A DNA stretch of 64,000 nucleotides from Arcticibacter eurypsychrophilus (GCF_001730525.1 NZ_MDFN01000022.1:22092-86091); one strand, 5' to 3'. Positions 7,500 to 17,738 are shown, counted from the stretch's first letter. The notes: generated from the sequence alone by a model not told the origin. Numbers and translations: made by a program.

Positions 7500-10343
7500 A
7501 TGGATAAAAGCACACCTGATCTTGGCGAGCAAAGCGAAGTAGAGGTTTACGGAGCCAGGGTTCATAATTTAAAAAATATAGACGTTTCTTTTCCACGCAA
7601 TCAGTTGGTAGTAATAACCGGATTAAGTGGCAGTGGTAAGTCCTCTTTGGCCTTTGATACCATATATGCAGAAGGTCAGAGACGCTATATGGAAACCTTC
7701 AGTGCCTATTCCCGGCAGTTTCTGGGAGGCATGGAGCGACCTGATGTGGATAAAATTTCCGGATTAAGTCCGGTTATCGCAATCGAGCAGAAGACCACAT
7801 CTAAAAATCCACGTTCTACAGTGGGTACTATTACTGAAATTTATGACTTTATGCGACTGCTTTTTGCCAGGGCAGGTGAAGCTTATTCTCATGTTTCGGG
7901 CAAAAAAATGGAGCGTATGTCCGAAGGGCAGATGCTCCAAAGTGTTTTGCAGCAGTTTGACGGTAAAGCTATTGCAGTGCTGGCTCCTGTTGTAAAAGGC
8001 CGAAAGGGTCATTACAGAGAGCTCTTTGAGCAGATTCGCAAACAAGGGTATTTAAAGGTAAGGGTTGACGGCAAGATTGTTGATCTTACGCCTAAGATGC
8101 AGCTTGACCGCTATAAGATCCATGATATTGAAATGGTTATCGATCGGTTATATGTATCGCAAAATGATAGTAAGCGATTAAATACTTCCATCCAGTCCGC
8201 ATTAAAAACATCCAAAGGGATTATAAAGATTGCGGATGAGGAGCAGAACGAATTCTTTTTCAGTAAATTCCTAATGGATCCTGAATCAGGGATTTCTTAT
8301 GATGAACCACAGCCTAACACGTTCTCGTTCAACTCGCCGTATGGTGCATGTGAACGATGTGATGGGTTGGGTACCATATTTGAAATTGATGAATCGTCAA
8401 TTGTTCCTGATCCGAAGTTGAGCATCATGAAAGGCGGACTAGCACCTTTAGGCGAATACAGGGAAACCTGGATGTTTCAGATGTTGAAAGCACTAGCAAA
8501 GAAGAAGGATTTTTCTTTATCAGATCCAATAGAAAAACTTCCACGAGAGATTTTGGAAATGGTATTAAACGGATCGGATGAAATGATAACCGTTCCGGTA
8601 GCCTATAATAAGTGGAACGTTCAAAATTATCAGGTTACTTTTGATGGAATCATCAAAATGCTGGAAGAACAGGCAGATAAGGGTGTAGATGATTCGTCAA
8701 AGGATCTGGAAAACTTCCGTGTACTCAGGACCTGCCCGGTATGTCATGGTGCCCGATTAAAGAAGGAGTCTTTGAATTTTCGGATCAGTGATAAAAATAT
8801 CTATGAGCTCTCTTCCATGAGTATCGTCAAGCTGGGGAATTGGTTTGAGGATATAGAATCGAAGCTTAGTGAGCGTCAGAACATTATCGGGAAAGAGATA
8901 TTAAAGGAGATTCGTTCCCGCATTGGTTTTCTGCTGGACGTAGGTTTGAATTACTTAACCTTAAACCGGACCGCAAAAACGTTGTCGGGGGGAGAGGCAC
9001 AACGCATTCGTTTGGCTACCCAAATTGGGTCGCAACTCGTCAATGTATTATATATTTTGGATGAGCCAAGTATAGGTCTCCATCAACGGGATAATGCACG
9101 CCTTATATCTGCATTAAAGAACCTGCGTGATATTGGCAACTCGGTGTTGGTTGTTGAGCATGATAAAGATATGATTCTGGAAGCTGACCATGTAATTGAT
9201 ATGGGGCCGGCAGCAGGTGTGAGAGGAGGCGAAGTGGTTGCTCAGGGTACACCAGCAGAGGTGCGAAATGCGAAAACGCTTACTAACGCCTATCTGAGTG
9301 GTGAAAAATCAATTGCTATTCCTTCGCAGAGACGTAAAGGAAATGGGCAGGAGTTGATCCTTAAAAATGCGACAGGTAATAATTTGAAGAATGTAACCGT
9401 CAGGTTTCCATTAGGTAAGCTGATTTGTGTTACCGGTGTTTCAGGCAGTGGTAAATCAAGCCTAATAGGTGAAACTTTATATCCTATTCTGAATCATCAC
9501 TTTTTCAGAGCAAAGAAAATTCCTATGCCTTATAAGGCAATCGTGGGACTTGAACATATTGATAAAGTTATTGAGATTGATCAAAGTCCTATAGGGCGTA
9601 CACCACGTTCCAATCCATCTACCTATACAGGTGTGTTTTCTGATATCCGTAATCTGTATGTGGGTTTACCGGAAGCAAAAATCCGTGGATATAAACCCGG
9701 CCGCTTTTCTTTTAATGTAAAGGGCGGACGGTGCGAAACTTGTCAGGGTGCAGGCATGAAGGTTATTGAGATGAATTTCTTACCTGACGTACACGTACCA
9801 TGCGAAGAATGCAATGGAAGACGATACAATAGGGAAACCCTTGAAGTGCGTTATAAAGGTAAGTCAATCAGTGATGTACTGGATATGAGCATTGAAGAGG
9901 CGGTTGATTTCTTTGAACTTATTCCTTCTATTCACCGAAAGATTAAAACACTTTTTGATGTAGGTCTCGGGTATATCAAACTGGGACAATCATCTACAAC
10001 CTTATCAGGAGGGGAAGCGCAGCGGGTGAAGCTGGCAACGGAACTTTCTAAAAAAGATACAGGACAAACATTCTATATTCTGGATGAGCCAACAACGGGA
10101 CTTCATTTTGAAGATATCAATGTACTTCTGGGCGTGTTGAACAAACTGGTCGATCATGGAAATACTATTCTGGTGATTGAGCATAACCTGGACGTGGTAA
10201 AGGTATCAGACTGGGTAATAGATCTTGGTCCGGAAGGAGGAGATGCAGGAGGAGTGGTTTTATTTGAAGGAACGCCGGATGATCTTGTAAAGGTCAAAAA
10301 GAGCTTTACCGGACAATTTTTAAAGATAGAAATGGGAAGATAA
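7500..10343 (+). CDS. uvrA: UvrABC excision nuclease subunit A
   Basis: The 947-residue protein has the full UvrA layout. The first Walker A is GLSGSGKSS (residues 41-49) and the second is GVSGSGKSS (about 646). Two ABC signatures (LSGGEAQR) precede ILDEPSIGLHQRDN and ILDEPTTGLHFEDI. Zinc modules are CERC...CPVC (about 283 and 411) and CETCQGAG...CEEC (about 745-766). It recognises bulky DNA lesions with UvrB. Length and motifs are normal. The nnr gene starts 10 bases after the stop, so the two are probably co-transcribed. Confidence 0.97.
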   Translation: MDKSTPDLGEQSEVEVYGARVHNLKNIDVSFPRNQLVVITGLSGSGKSSLAFDTIYAEGQRRYMETFSAYSRQFLGGMERPDVDKISGLSPVIAIEQKTTSKNPRSTVGTITEIYDFMRLLFARAGEAYSHVSGKKMERMSEGQMLQSVLQQFDGKAIAVLAPVVKGRKGHYRELFEQIRKQGYLKVRVDGKIVDLTPKMQLDRYKIHDIEMVIDRLYVSQNDSKRLNTSIQSALKTSKGIIKIADEEQNEFFFSKFLMDPESGISYDEPQPNTFSFNSPYGACERCDGLGTIFEIDESSIVPDPKLSIMKGGLAPLGEYRETWMFQMLKALAKKKDFSLSDPIEKLPREILEMVLNGSDEMITVPVAYNKWNVQNYQVTFDGIIKMLEEQADKGVDDSSKDLENFRVLRTCPVCHGARLKKESLNFRISDKNIYELSSMSIVKLGNWFEDIESKLSERQNIIGKEILKEIRSRIGFLLDVGLNYLTLNRTAKTLSGGEAQRIRLATQIGSQLVNVLYILDEPSIGLHQRDNARLISALKNLRDIGNSVLVVEHDKDMILEADHVIDMGPAAGVRGGEVVAQGTPAEVRNAKTLTNAYLSGEKSIAIPSQRRKGNGQELILKNATGNNLKNVTVRFPLGKLICVTGVSGSGKSSLIGETLYPILNHHFFRAKKIPMPYKAIVGLEHIDKVIEIDQSPIGRTPRSNPSTYTGVFSDIRNLYVGLPEAKIRGYKPGRFSFNVKGGRCETCQGAGMKVIEMNFLPDVHVPCEECNGRRYNRETLEVRYKGKSISDVLDMSIEEAVDFFELIPSIHRKIKTLFDVGLGYIKLGQSSTTLSGGEAQRVKLATELSKKDTGQTFYILDEPTTGLHFEDINVLLGVLNKLVDHGNTILVIEHNLDVVKVSDWVIDLGPEGGDAGGVVLFEGTPDDLVKVKKSFTGQFLKIEMGR

Positions 10344-10353
10344 ATATTGAGCT

Positions 10354-11847
10354 ATGGAAAATATTTTAAGTGCTGCCCAAATGCGAGACACAGATGCTCA
10401 TACCTGTGCTACATTTAAATTATCCTCATTGCAATTAATGGAGCAAGCTTCACAGTCTTTTGTAAAGGCTTTCTCCAGAGAGTATCCGGAACGTTATCTT
10501 AAAATAGCGGTTTATTGTGGTACCGGAAATAATGGTGGGGATGGACTGGCGATTGCCCGGTTGTTATACCAGGAAGGATACAGCCACTTAAATGTTAAAA
10601 TAGCCCGTTTTTCTGATAGAAGCAGTGCTGATTTCGACGCTAATCTCATTGATATAGAATCTACTCCTATTCCTGTTGCTGAATTAGTGCATGCCGATGA
10701 ATTGGATAAGGAAGAGGCGGAACTCATTATAGATGCCCTGATAGGTTCGGGCCTGAATAAGCCACTAGAGGGTGAGTTCAGGATGTTGGTGGAAAAGATC
10801 AATGTGCTTAACAAGGTAGTTGTTGCTGTAGATATCCCTACCGGTTTTAAATCAGAGGGCGCTATGAAATTGTCAGATACGGTACTGGTTGCAGACCTGG
10901 TTATTTCTTTTCAGCGGGCAAAAGTGAATTTCTTTTTGCCTGAATCTGCAGGTTTTATCAAAGAGATTAAAGTAGTGGATATTGGATTGAATGAGCATTA
11001 TATTCAGTCACTGACAACACCTTATTACCTGATTACTCAAAAAGATATTGCATCTCGTTTAAAAAAACGAGCTAATTTTACTCATAAGGGAACCTATGGA
11101 CATGCGCTAATCATTGCAGGCGCGCCTGAAACTATGGGTGCTGCACTTTTGAGTGCTGAAGCCTGTATGTGTACCGGAGCTGGTTTAACAACGGCCTGTG
11201 TGCCGGAAGAGGGTTTAACTGCTTTAAATACCAGGGTGCCCGAGGTTATGGCTATTCTGAATAAAAATGTCAATGGAGATTTGAAATGGAATACCTACCA
11301 GGCTGTAGGTATTGGCCCGGGCATAGGTTCTTCCCCTGAAAGTTTGGCCTTACTTACAAAAACGTTAAAAGAGTACAATAAACCCGTAGTAATTGATGCT
11401 GATGCGCTAAATTTAATTGCACAGAATAACGACTTGATGCAAATCATTCCGGAAGGATCTGTTTTAACCCCTCATGTGAAAGAATTTGACCGGTTGTTTG
11501 GGAAGCATGAGAGTTGGTGGGACAGGGTTGTCACAGGAATAGACCGTGCGGTAACTCTGGGTTGCACCATACTGCTTAAAAATCAGTATACAATGATTTT
11601 TACAAGAGATGGGAAGTGTTTATTCAACCCTACAGGTAGTCCGGCAATGGCCAGTGGAGGGATGGGTGATGTTTTAACAGGGATGATCACCTCCTTTATC
11701 TCCCAAGGTTATAGTATAGAAGACGCCGTTATTTTAGGTGTTTATATTCACGGGGCAGCTGGCGAAGAAGGCAATGATTATGTTGTTCCTGCCTCTAGTC
11801 TGATTAAAAGGCTGCCAGCCACTATTGCAGCGAATTATACTACCTGA
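10354..11847 (+). CDS. nnr: Bifunctional NAD(P)H-hydrate epimerase / ADP-dependent dehydratase
   Basis: This two-domain protein of 497 residues repairs damaged NAD(P)HX. The N-terminal epimerase domain (about 1-215) contains [18 protein letters not shown] and VDIPTGF. The C-terminal ribokinase-like dehydratase (about 225-497) contains [43 protein letters not shown] and [19 protein letters not shown], the ADP-binding and catalytic motifs of YjeF-type enzymes. It follows uvrA closely. Its 3' end overlaps the 3' end of lipA on the other strand by 13 bases. Confidence 0.95.
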   Translation: MENILSAAQMRDTDAHTCATFKLSSLQLMEQASQSFVKAFSREYPERYLKIAVYCGTGNNGGDGLAIARLLYQEGYSHLNVKIARFSDRSSADFDANLIDIESTPIPVAELVHADELDKEEAELIIDALIGSGLNKPLEGEFRMLVEKINVLNKVVVAVDIPTGFKSEGAMKLSDTVLVADLVISFQRAKVNFFLPESAGFIKEIKVVDIGLNEHYIQSLTTPYYLITQKDIASRLKKRANFTHKGTYGHALIIAGAPETMGAALLSAEACMCTGAGLTTACVPEEGLTALNTRVPEVMAILNKNVNGDLKWNTYQAVGIGPGIGSSPESLALLTKTLKEYNKPVVIDADALNLIAQNNDLMQIIPEGSVLTPHVKEFDRLFGKHESWWDRVVTGIDRAVTLGCTILLKNQYTMIFTRDGKCLFNPTGSPAMASGGMGDVLTGMITSFISQGYSIEDAVILGVYIHGAAGEEGNDYVVPASSLIKRLPATIAANYTT

Positions 11848-12719
11848 TCAAATAAGTGTTTTTCAGCGTGATAAGATGAACGGACCAGTGGACCACTTTC
11901 TACATACTTGAATCCCATTTGCTGTCCTATTTCTTTATATTTAGCAAACTGATCCGGGTGGATCCAGTCCATTACAGGGTGATGATTTTTTGAAGGCTGA
12001 AGATACTGACCTATTGTTAGCACATGAACGCCTGTATTTGCAAGATCCTGCATGGTTTCAATGACATCAGGTTCTGTTTCACCTAAACCTAACATGATAC
12101 CAGACTTGGTACGTAATCCAAATTCAGAAATCCGGTGCAATGCTTCCATACTTCTATCGTATTTGGCTTGAACACGAACCTGTTTGGTTAATCTTCTAAC
12201 GGTTTCTATGTTATGAGAGATCATTTCCGGGCGTTCTTCGCATACGCGATACAGGTTATCCCAAATTCCTCTGAAGTCTGGAATCAAAGTTTCCATAGTA
12301 GTGGCGGGACTTTCTCTTCTTACAGCACGTATGGTTTCAGCCCAAATGATTGAGCCTCCATCTTTGAGATCGTCACGATCTACAGAAGTAATAACGGCAT
12401 GTTTGACGCTCATTAATTTGATAGAATTGGCAACCCTATTGGGTTCATCCAAATCTACAGCAAGAGGTCTTCCTGTGGACACAGCGCAAAATGAGCATGA
12501 GCGGGTACAAATATTACCAAGAATCATAAAGGTAGCGGTACCGGCACCCCAGCATTCACCCATATTGGGACAATTGCCACTTTCGCAAATCGTATGAAGT
12601 TTGTGGGTATCGACTAATCCTCTTACACTTGCGTATTCTTTTCCGACGGGTAGTTTAACCCGTAGCCAGTTTGGTCTCCTCTGAGATTGGTTGGCAGGTA
12701 TTACCAGCAATTCGATCAT
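11835..12719 (-). CDS. lipA: Lipoyl synthase
   Basis: This 294-residue radical-SAM enzyme inserts two sulfurs into the octanoyl chain on the lipoyl domains of pyruvate and 2-oxoglutarate dehydrogenases. Both Fe-S clusters are represented: the auxiliary cluster by [12 protein letters not shown] and the SAM cluster by CTRSCSFC (CxxxCxxC). [11 protein letters not shown] and GLGETEPDV are further family motifs. A Ser close to the C-terminus ([12 protein letters not shown]) fits the RSSY auxiliary-cluster ligand. It is monocistronic and convergent with nnr. Confidence 0.96.
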   Translation of the reverse strand: MIELLVIPANQSQRRPNWLRVKLPVGKEYASVRGLVDTHKLHTICESGNCPNMGECWGAGTATFMILGNICTRSCSFCAVSTGRPLAVDLDEPNRVANSIKLMSVKHAVITSVDRDDLKDGGSIIWAETIRAVRRESPATTMETLIPDFRGIWDNLYRVCEERPEMISHNIETVRRLTKQVRVQAKYDRSMEALHRISEFGLRTKSGIMLGLGETEPDVIETMQDLANTGVHVLTIGQYLQPSKNHHPVMDWIHPDQFAKYKEIGQQMGFKYVESGPLVRSSYHAEKHLFDQVV

Positions 12720-12853
12720 ATCGCAAATGTAAATAATTAGACCTTAGGTAATGGTCATACTTCAGTGCAATTTGACAATTGAGAGAGATTTGGAGTGTGA
12801 TTTATGTAAAAATTTTATGATTTAATACGTTTCCCTGTTTGATTGCAGCGTAT

Positions 12854-13183
12854 TTATGAAATATGTGCAGCTGCTATTTCACCTGAAATTTCGCCATGGG
12901 ATGCATGATAAATACACTTTCCATCCTTTATGAGAAGTAATTGAGGGGACTCATGGTATACATCAAAAGTTTTCGCTACTGCTGCAGAAAGGTCCCGGTG
13001 CTTAATTAAGTCCAAAAAATATAAAGAAGTTTCCTGGGGAAGAGCACCCTTGTCAAGCTCAAATCTTTTCTTAGCCATCATGCTAATTGGGCATCGGGTA
13101 CTGTGTTTAAATAAAATACTGTAGCCACTAATGTGCTGTATGTCCTGTAGTTGTTGTATCGTTTCTAGTTGTATCCAGTTCAT
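12854..13183 (-). CDS. ytxJ: YtxJ-like bacillithiol-system thioredoxin-fold protein
   Basis: I take the ATG at 13183 (MNWIQLETIQQ, 109 residues); a frame extended upstream to 13204 would need TTG. The protein has a thioredoxin-like fold with one active-site Cys in STRCPIS, then DLIKHRDLS and ESPQLLLIKDGK, the pattern of YtxJ (DUF2847). In Firmicutes and Bacteroidetes this family is associated with bacillithiol, probably as a monothiol bacilliredoxin reducing mixed disulfides in the cytoplasm. Its presence suggests a bacillithiol user. No bacillithiol synthesis genes are in the window. Confidence 0.8.
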   Translation of the reverse strand: MNWIQLETIQQLQDIQHISGYSILFKHSTRCPISMMAKKRFELDKGALPQETSLYFLDLIKHRDLSAAVAKTFDVYHESPQLLLIKDGKCIYHASHGEISGEIAAAHIS

Positions 13184-13213
13184 AGGTGTAAAATTAAAAT
13201 ACAAAGTTGAATT

Positions 13214-13327
13214 TTATCTGCGTGATTTGGGGTATGAGTTATATGCAGGGCATACTTTGTTTGAACAAGATTGAAAAACTGTACATGCAGTAATTAATAA
13301 TAAGAATAGTAACGTAACTCTTTTCAT
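13214..13327 (-). CDS. Small lipoprotein of 37 residues
   Basis: A 37-codon frame from ATG 13327 to TAA 13214 encodes a typical lipoprotein precursor. MKRVTLLFLLLITACTVFQS gives a charged start and a hydrophobic core. The following Cys (QSC|SN) is the probable lipidation site, leaving a mature peptide of about 17 residues with the Cys-Pro-Ala-Tyr motif. Small lipoproteins ending in a CPAY-type motif recur in Bacteroidetes as I remember them, without a known function. It sits between ytxJ and ribH on the same strand, 49 bases before ribH's stop. Confidence 0.6.
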   Translation of the reverse strand: MKRVTLLFLLLITACTVFQSCSNKVCPAYNSYPKSRR

Positions 13328-13376
13328 GTTGTTAAAATAAGAAAACTATCTGATCAACAGCTTTCTAATATGATTA

Positions 13377-13868
13377 TTATTTAAGTAAACGCTGCAAATC
13401 GGCCATAAGTATAGCTGAAGCTGCTGCTTCGGTTCCTTTATTGCCATGTTTGCCGCCTGCCCTTTCTTGTGCTTGTTCTAAATTTAAGGTTGTTAATACA
13501 CCGAAGATCACCGGTATAGCATGCTTAATGCCTACATTACTGATGCCATTTGCAACTGCATTACAGATATAATCGAAGTGAGGAGTATCTCCCTGGATAA
13601 TGCAGCCTAAACAAATTACTGCATCTACTTGCTGTGTGTTTAATATCATTTCTGCAGCTACAATCAGTTCGAAACTGCCGGGTACAGTAAATGAAAGGAT
13701 GTTTTCCGGAAGTGTACCTTGTTGAATAAACATATCATATGCACCCTGATATAAAGCACCGGTTATGTCCGCATTCCATTGTGCGGTAACAATAGCAAAC
13801 CTGAACGATTCAGCGGATGGAATTGTTGTATGTGAAAAGTCGGAAAGATTCTTGAGATGAGTTGCCAT
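13377..13868 (-). CDS. ribH: 6,7-dimethyl-8-ribityllumazine synthase
   Basis: The 163-residue protein condenses 5-amino-6-ribitylaminouracil with dihydroxybutanone phosphate, the penultimate step of riboflavin synthesis. Diagnostic stretches are VTAQWNADITGAL near the N-terminus, VPGSFELIVAA, CLGCIIQGDTPHFDYI (with the catalytic His) and PVIFGVLTTLNLEQA. Length is normal. The TPR-protein gene lies 62 bases upstream on the same strand, so co-transcription is likely. No other rib gene is in the window. Confidence 0.95.
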   Translation of the reverse strand: MATHLKNLSDFSHTTIPSAESFRFAIVTAQWNADITGALYQGAYDMFIQQGTLPENILSFTVPGSFELIVAAEMILNTQQVDAVICLGCIIQGDTPHFDYICNAVANGISNVGIKHAIPVIFGVLTTLNLEQAQERAGGKHGNKGTEAAASAILMADLQRLLK

Positions 13869-13930
13869 AGGAACAAATGAAAAATGGCTACCCTTTAGGT
13901 AACCATTTAATTATTTATAAAGCTCAGTAT

Positions 13931-14608
13931 TTATAAACGAGCTTCCGCACGTGCAATGTAAGTATCTATAACAGAGGCTTCAATGCTTGTTGGATAATTT
14001 TCTTTAATTTTTTTATAGGTATCAGCAGCAGATTTAAATTCTTTTTGCTCTTCGTAAACGAGACCTAGCTTTTTCAAGAAAAGAGGAGAAGTAAAGGTGT
14101 TATCAGATTTGCTTGCTGCTTTTTTGTAGTAAGTAATTGATTTATCGTACTCTTTTAATTCAGAATAAGCATCACCTAACATGCCTAATACCAATGGGTC
14201 GATAACAATACTACCGGTACTGCTGTAGTTACCTAATGCATCAATGGCTTTCTCGAATTCACCCTTTTGCAGGTATAAACCACCCAGATAAGCATTGGCA
14301 AGATTAGCAGATTTAGTGCTGGAGTATTCGTCAGCTATTGTTTCAAAGCCCGGATATGAACCATCACCCTTAATAGCTCTGTCAGCTAAAGAATCAACGG
14401 CTACGTATTCTTCTGCTTTAAACATTTCATTTGCAGCCGTTTCTGCACGGGGTGCTAAGTAGAATTGTTGATATCCGATGTAAAGTAAAATAAGTGCTAC
14501 TATTGCTCCGCCAATAACAGCCAGACTTTTCTTGTTCTCCTGCACAAAGTGCCCTGGGTTTGTCAGCATATTTGATTGAGTTTTAGTATCCATTTGATTT
14601 GTCGCCAT
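13931..14608 (-). CDS. Membrane-anchored tetratricopeptide-repeat protein
   Basis: The 225-residue protein has a short cytoplasmic N-terminus, one transmembrane segment (SLAVIGGAIVALILLYIGYQ, about residues 28-47) and an extracytoplasmic helical domain with at least three TPR-like units (NLANAYLGGLYLQKGEFEKA, LGMLGDAYSELKEYDKSITY, LKKLGLVYEEQKEFKSAADT). Topology resembles YfgM/YbgF-type proteins, which hold other envelope proteins or chaperones. It is the first gene of a leftward run with ribH and starts 110 bases from the divergent recF. Confidence 0.8.
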   Translation of the reverse strand: MATNQMDTKTQSNMLTNPGHFVQENKKSLAVIGGAIVALILLYIGYQQFYLAPRAETAANEMFKAEEYVAVDSLADRAIKGDGSYPGFETIADEYSSTKSANLANAYLGGLYLQKGEFEKAIDALGNYSSTGSIVIDPLVLGMLGDAYSELKEYDKSITYYKKAASKSDNTFTSPLFLKKLGLVYEEQKEFKSAADTYKKIKENYPTSIEASVIDTYIARAEARL

Positions 14609-14718
14609 TTGCGTAAAATTGAAGTTTGCAAAAATACGTTTTTAAGGGTTACTAACAAGTGATTGTAGAAAGAAAAAACTTAAATTGTTTTTGAAAGATT
14701 AACTTTGTCACTGATAGT

Positions 14719-15831
14719 ATGTGGCTGGAGAAATTATCCCTATTAAATTTTAAGAATTATGAAGAGGCCGAATTGGCCTTATCACCTTCAGTTAACGCCT
14801 TTACGGGCGATAATGGAGCAGGTAAGACCAACCTTCTGGATTCGATTCATTATCTTTCCCTTTGTAAAAGTTATTTTAATCCAATAGACTCCCAGCAAAT
14901 CAAAAATGCATGTGATTTCTTCATGATACAGGGTGTTTTTGATATGGACGGATCAAATGAAGTGATTTCCTGCTCGCTTAAGCGCAATCAAAAAAAGCTA
15001 TTTCGTCGGAATAAGAAGGAATATCAGCGATTGGCCGACCATATTGGTCTCTTTCCATCTGTCATGATTTCCCCTAATGATGTCAGTATTATTATTGAAG
15101 GAAGTGAAGAACGTCGTCGTTTTATCGATAATGTGATTTCTCAAACCGATGGGCACTATCTGGATGAACTGATTATTTATAATAAAAATCTGCTCAACAG
15201 AAATGCTTTATTAAAAAGGATTGCAGAAAGAGGGCAGTATGATCCGGAACTAATGGAGGTTATTGATGACCAGATGATCGCATCCGGTCAAATAATATTT
15301 GAAAAGCGAAAGGCTTTTATGTCTGTTTTTATCCCAGTATTCGAAAAACATTATAAATATCTGACTGAAGAAGCTGAACAGGTTGAGTTAATATATGATT
15401 CTCCTTTGTTTCATGATGAATTTGCAGCACTGTTGAAAAAATCAGTGGAGCGCGATCGTTTCCTTCAGCGTACCACAATGGGCATCCACAAAGATGATTT
15501 AAGCTTCAGTGTAAACGGTATGCCGATGAAGAAATTTGGGTCACAGGGACAGCAGAAGTCATTTCTTATTGCTTTGAAGTTAGCTCAGTATAGTTTTCTG
15601 CAGATGAAGAAAGGGTATAAGCCTTTGCTATTGCTGGATGATATTTTTGATAAGTTGGATGACAAGCGGATTAAGAAGTTAATGCAAATGGTGTCTCATG
15701 ATGATTTTGGACAAATATTTCTGACGGATACCAACAGAGAGCGTATTGAAGGAATCTTTTCAGGTATTGGAGTTGGCCTAACTATATTTGAGGTAAGGAA
15801 AGGAGTGATACAAAATGAGAAAACCGAATGA
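14719..15831 (+). CDS. recF: DNA replication and repair protein RecF
   Basis: The 370-residue SMC-like ATPase loads RecA at gaps. It opens with MWLEKLSLLNFKNYEEAEL and has Walker A FTGDNGAGKTNLLDSIHYL (about residues 28-46). The signature GSQGQQKSFLIALKLAQ and Walker B PLLLLDDIFDKLDDKR lie near the C-terminus. Length is normal. Its last 17 bases overlap the DUF721 gene, implying translational coupling. dnaA is about 28 kb away and dnaN is absent, so the classical dnaA-dnaN-recF origin cluster is broken up here. Confidence 0.95.
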   Translation: MWLEKLSLLNFKNYEEAELALSPSVNAFTGDNGAGKTNLLDSIHYLSLCKSYFNPIDSQQIKNACDFFMIQGVFDMDGSNEVISCSLKRNQKKLFRRNKKEYQRLADHIGLFPSVMISPNDVSIIIEGSEERRRFIDNVISQTDGHYLDELIIYNKNLLNRNALLKRIAERGQYDPELMEVIDDQMIASGQIIFEKRKAFMSVFIPVFEKHYKYLTEEAEQVELIYDSPLFHDEFAALLKKSVERDRFLQRTTMGIHKDDLSFSVNGMPMKKFGSQGQQKSFLIALKLAQYSFLQMKKGYKPLLLLDDIFDKLDDKRIKKLMQMVSHDDFGQIFLTDTNRERIEGIFSGIGVGLTIFEVRKGVIQNEKTE

Positions 15832-16105
15832 CAAGCCAATCAAAGAGGCTATTGAACAAATGTTGCGGGTATATAAGCTAAAGAGAAAGTTTGATGAAAC
15901 CTCGCTTGTTGCAGCATGGCCGGAAATGATGGGTCCTGCTGTAGCTAATCGTACGCGTCAGTTATATATCCGTGATAAAAAATTATTTATCCGTGTGGAA
16001 TCTTCGGTGTTGAAAAATGAATTACTGATGATCCGTTCTCAGATTCTGGATAAGATGAATGAGCGGGCAGGGGCGGATGTGCTTGAGGATATTGTATTTT
16101 TATAA
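15815..16105 (+). CDS. DUF721 (DciA-like) protein
   Basis: The 96-residue basic protein carries the DUF721 core: AIEQMLRVYKLKRKFDE, AAWPEMMGPAVANRTRQLYI and LFIRVESSVLKNELLMIR. DciA, the founding functional member, loads the replicative helicase in bacteria without DnaC. Whether this shorter Bacteroidetes protein does so is inference. recF-DUF721 adjacency is also known from actinobacteria, which supports a replication or repair role. The start at 15815 lies inside the recF end. Confidence 0.85.
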   Translation: MRKPNDKPIKEAIEQMLRVYKLKRKFDETSLVAAWPEMMGPAVANRTRQLYIRDKKLFIRVESSVLKNELLMIRSQILDKMNERAGADVLEDIVFL

Positions 16106-16134
16106 ACAAGGTCCTTTGATAGACCTTGTTTATA
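16101..16134. terminator. Bidirectional terminator between DUF721 gene and ndk
   Basis: A 13-bp perfect inverted repeat (16101-16113 with 16122-16134) overlaps the DUF721 stop codon and lies between two convergent genes. A T-run follows on the plus strand and an A-rich tail precedes, so it can serve both directions. Confidence 0.65.
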
Positions 16135-16143
16135 AGTGGTTTT

Positions 16144-16563
16144 TTAAAAACGCTCAAACTGAGAGAAGAAGAAGTTCCCTTCAATAGCTGCATTTTCATC
16201 TGAATCGGAACCATGTACTGTGTTCGCTTCAATAGACTTGGCATATTTATTACGAAGTGTGCCTGCATCAGCTTTAGCCGGATCGGTTGCACCAATCAAT
16301 GTACGGAAGTCTTCCACTGCATTGTCTTTTTCAAGAATGGCAGCGACGATAGGGCCTGAACTCATAAAAGATACCAGGTCATTATAAAAAGGACGTCCTT
16401 TGTGTACAGCATAAAATTCACCTGCAGTTTCTGCAGTTAATTTAGTGTATTTTAATGCGATAATTTTAAAGCCCCCTTTAGTGATATCATTCAGTATAGC
16501 ACCAATATGGTCGTTTTCAACGCCATCTGGCTTAATCATGGTAAATGTTCTGTTTGTTGCCAT
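16144..16563 (-). CDS. ndk: Nucleoside diphosphate kinase
   Basis: The 139-residue cytoplasmic enzyme equalises NTP/NDP pools through a phospho-histidine. [18 protein letters not shown] is the conserved start. The catalytic His is in [12 protein letters not shown] near residue 115, and [32 protein letters not shown] and [15 protein letters not shown] follow the family exactly. Length is normal. The gene stands alone, convergent with recF-DUF721. Confidence 0.97.
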   Translation of the reverse strand: MATNRTFTMIKPDGVENDHIGAILNDITKGGFKIIALKYTKLTAETAGEFYAVHKGRPFYNDLVSFMSSGPIVAAILEKDNAVEDFRTLIGATDPAKADAGTLRNKYAKSIEANTVHGSDSDENAAIEGNFFFSQFERF

Positions 16564-16710
16564 TGTGTTTTTAAGTTGCCGTAAAATTATAATTTAATTT
16601 GTAGCAAAAGAAGTATTTGGCGAAAAAGACGGATAGTTATGCGCGAAGATAAGAAATAATTGCATTTTGTTAGATCAAGGTTTTTAATAGCTTTGCATTT
16701 CTTTTAATAA

Positions 16711-17724
16711 ATGATGTTAGAGTTAGAAACCCTTAAAGAATTATTGACGCTGCCCAGGCGTATTGTTATTACCACTCATCATAAGCCTGATGGCGATGCA
16801 ATGGGTTCATCTTTGGGGCTTTATAACTATCTGATCCAGAAAGGGCATCATGTACGGGTTATCACGCCATCGGATTATCCGGTTTTTCTTCAATGGATGC
16901 CCAATAATACCGAAGTCCTTATCTATCCTCAACAAATAGAACTGTCCAATACTTTTATAGCGGAGGCAGAACTTGTATTTTGTCTGGATTTCAATGCATT
17001 GAACAGGATCTATGAAATGGGCGTTCAGATACAAGAATCGCCGGCTAAAAAAGTGATGATTGATCATCACCTGGAACCGCAGGACTTTGATGATTACCGG
17101 TACTGGTCTATCAATGCTTGTTCTACAGCACAGCTTGTATATGAGTTTATTGTCCAGGTGATGGAAGAGCCAGAATTGATCAATAAGGATGTGGCTACCT
17201 GTTTGTATACGGGTATTATGACCGATTCGGGATCTTTCCGGTTTCCGACTACCACACCAAGGGTGCATATTATTGTTGCAGATCTGATCACGCGAGGTGC
17301 AGAAAACTGGAAAATTCATCAGTTGGTATACGATAACTTCTCTGAAAGCCGTTTACGTTTTCTGGGTTATTGTTTACTTAATAAGCTTGTTGTGCTTCCT
17401 GAGTATAAGACCGCATATTTTTCCGTGTCTGCAGAAGAACTGAAGCGGTTTACAATTACAACAGGCGATTCAGAAGGATTGGTTAATTATGCATTAACAA
17501 TAAATGGCATCAAACTGGCTGCTCTTATTATTGAGCGACCGGATACTGTTAAACTTTCCCTTCGCTCTACAGGTGATTTTCCGGCCAACGAAATTTGTAA
17601 AAAATATTTTAAAGGAGGAGGTCACAGAAATGCAGCAGGGGGACAATCTGATCTGTCTCTGGATGACACCGTCTTGAAATTTAAAGAAATTCTAATTGAA
17701 TATAAAAGTCTATTAATACAATAA
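16711..17724 (+). CDS. DHH/DHHA1 phosphoesterase, NrnA-like
   Basis: The 337-residue protein has the RecJ-like DHH fold: THHKPDGDAMGSS (motif I), CLDFNALNR (II), MIDHHLEPQ (III, the DHH motif) and GIMTDSGSFRFPTT (IV). A C-terminal DHHA1 domain ends in KGGGHRNAAGG. NrnA-type members degrade nano-RNA and dephosphorylate pAp; some relatives cleave cyclic dinucleotides, so the exact substrate is open. The FKBP gene begins 14 bases downstream, suggesting an operon. Two adjacent ATGs (16711, 16714) are possible starts. Confidence 0.9.
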   Translation: MMLELETLKELLTLPRRIVITTHHKPDGDAMGSSLGLYNYLIQKGHHVRVITPSDYPVFLQWMPNNTEVLIYPQQIELSNTFIAEAELVFCLDFNALNRIYEMGVQIQESPAKKVMIDHHLEPQDFDDYRYWSINACSTAQLVYEFIVQVMEEPELINKDVATCLYTGIMTDSGSFRFPTTTPRVHIIVADLITRGAENWKIHQLVYDNFSESRLRFLGYCLLNKLVVLPEYKTAYFSVSAEELKRFTITTGDSEGLVNYALTINGIKLAALIIERPDTVKLSLRSTGDFPANEICKKYFKGGGHRNAAGGQSDLSLDDTVLKFKEILIEYKSLLIQ

Positions 17725-17738
17725 CTACAAAAAAGAAA

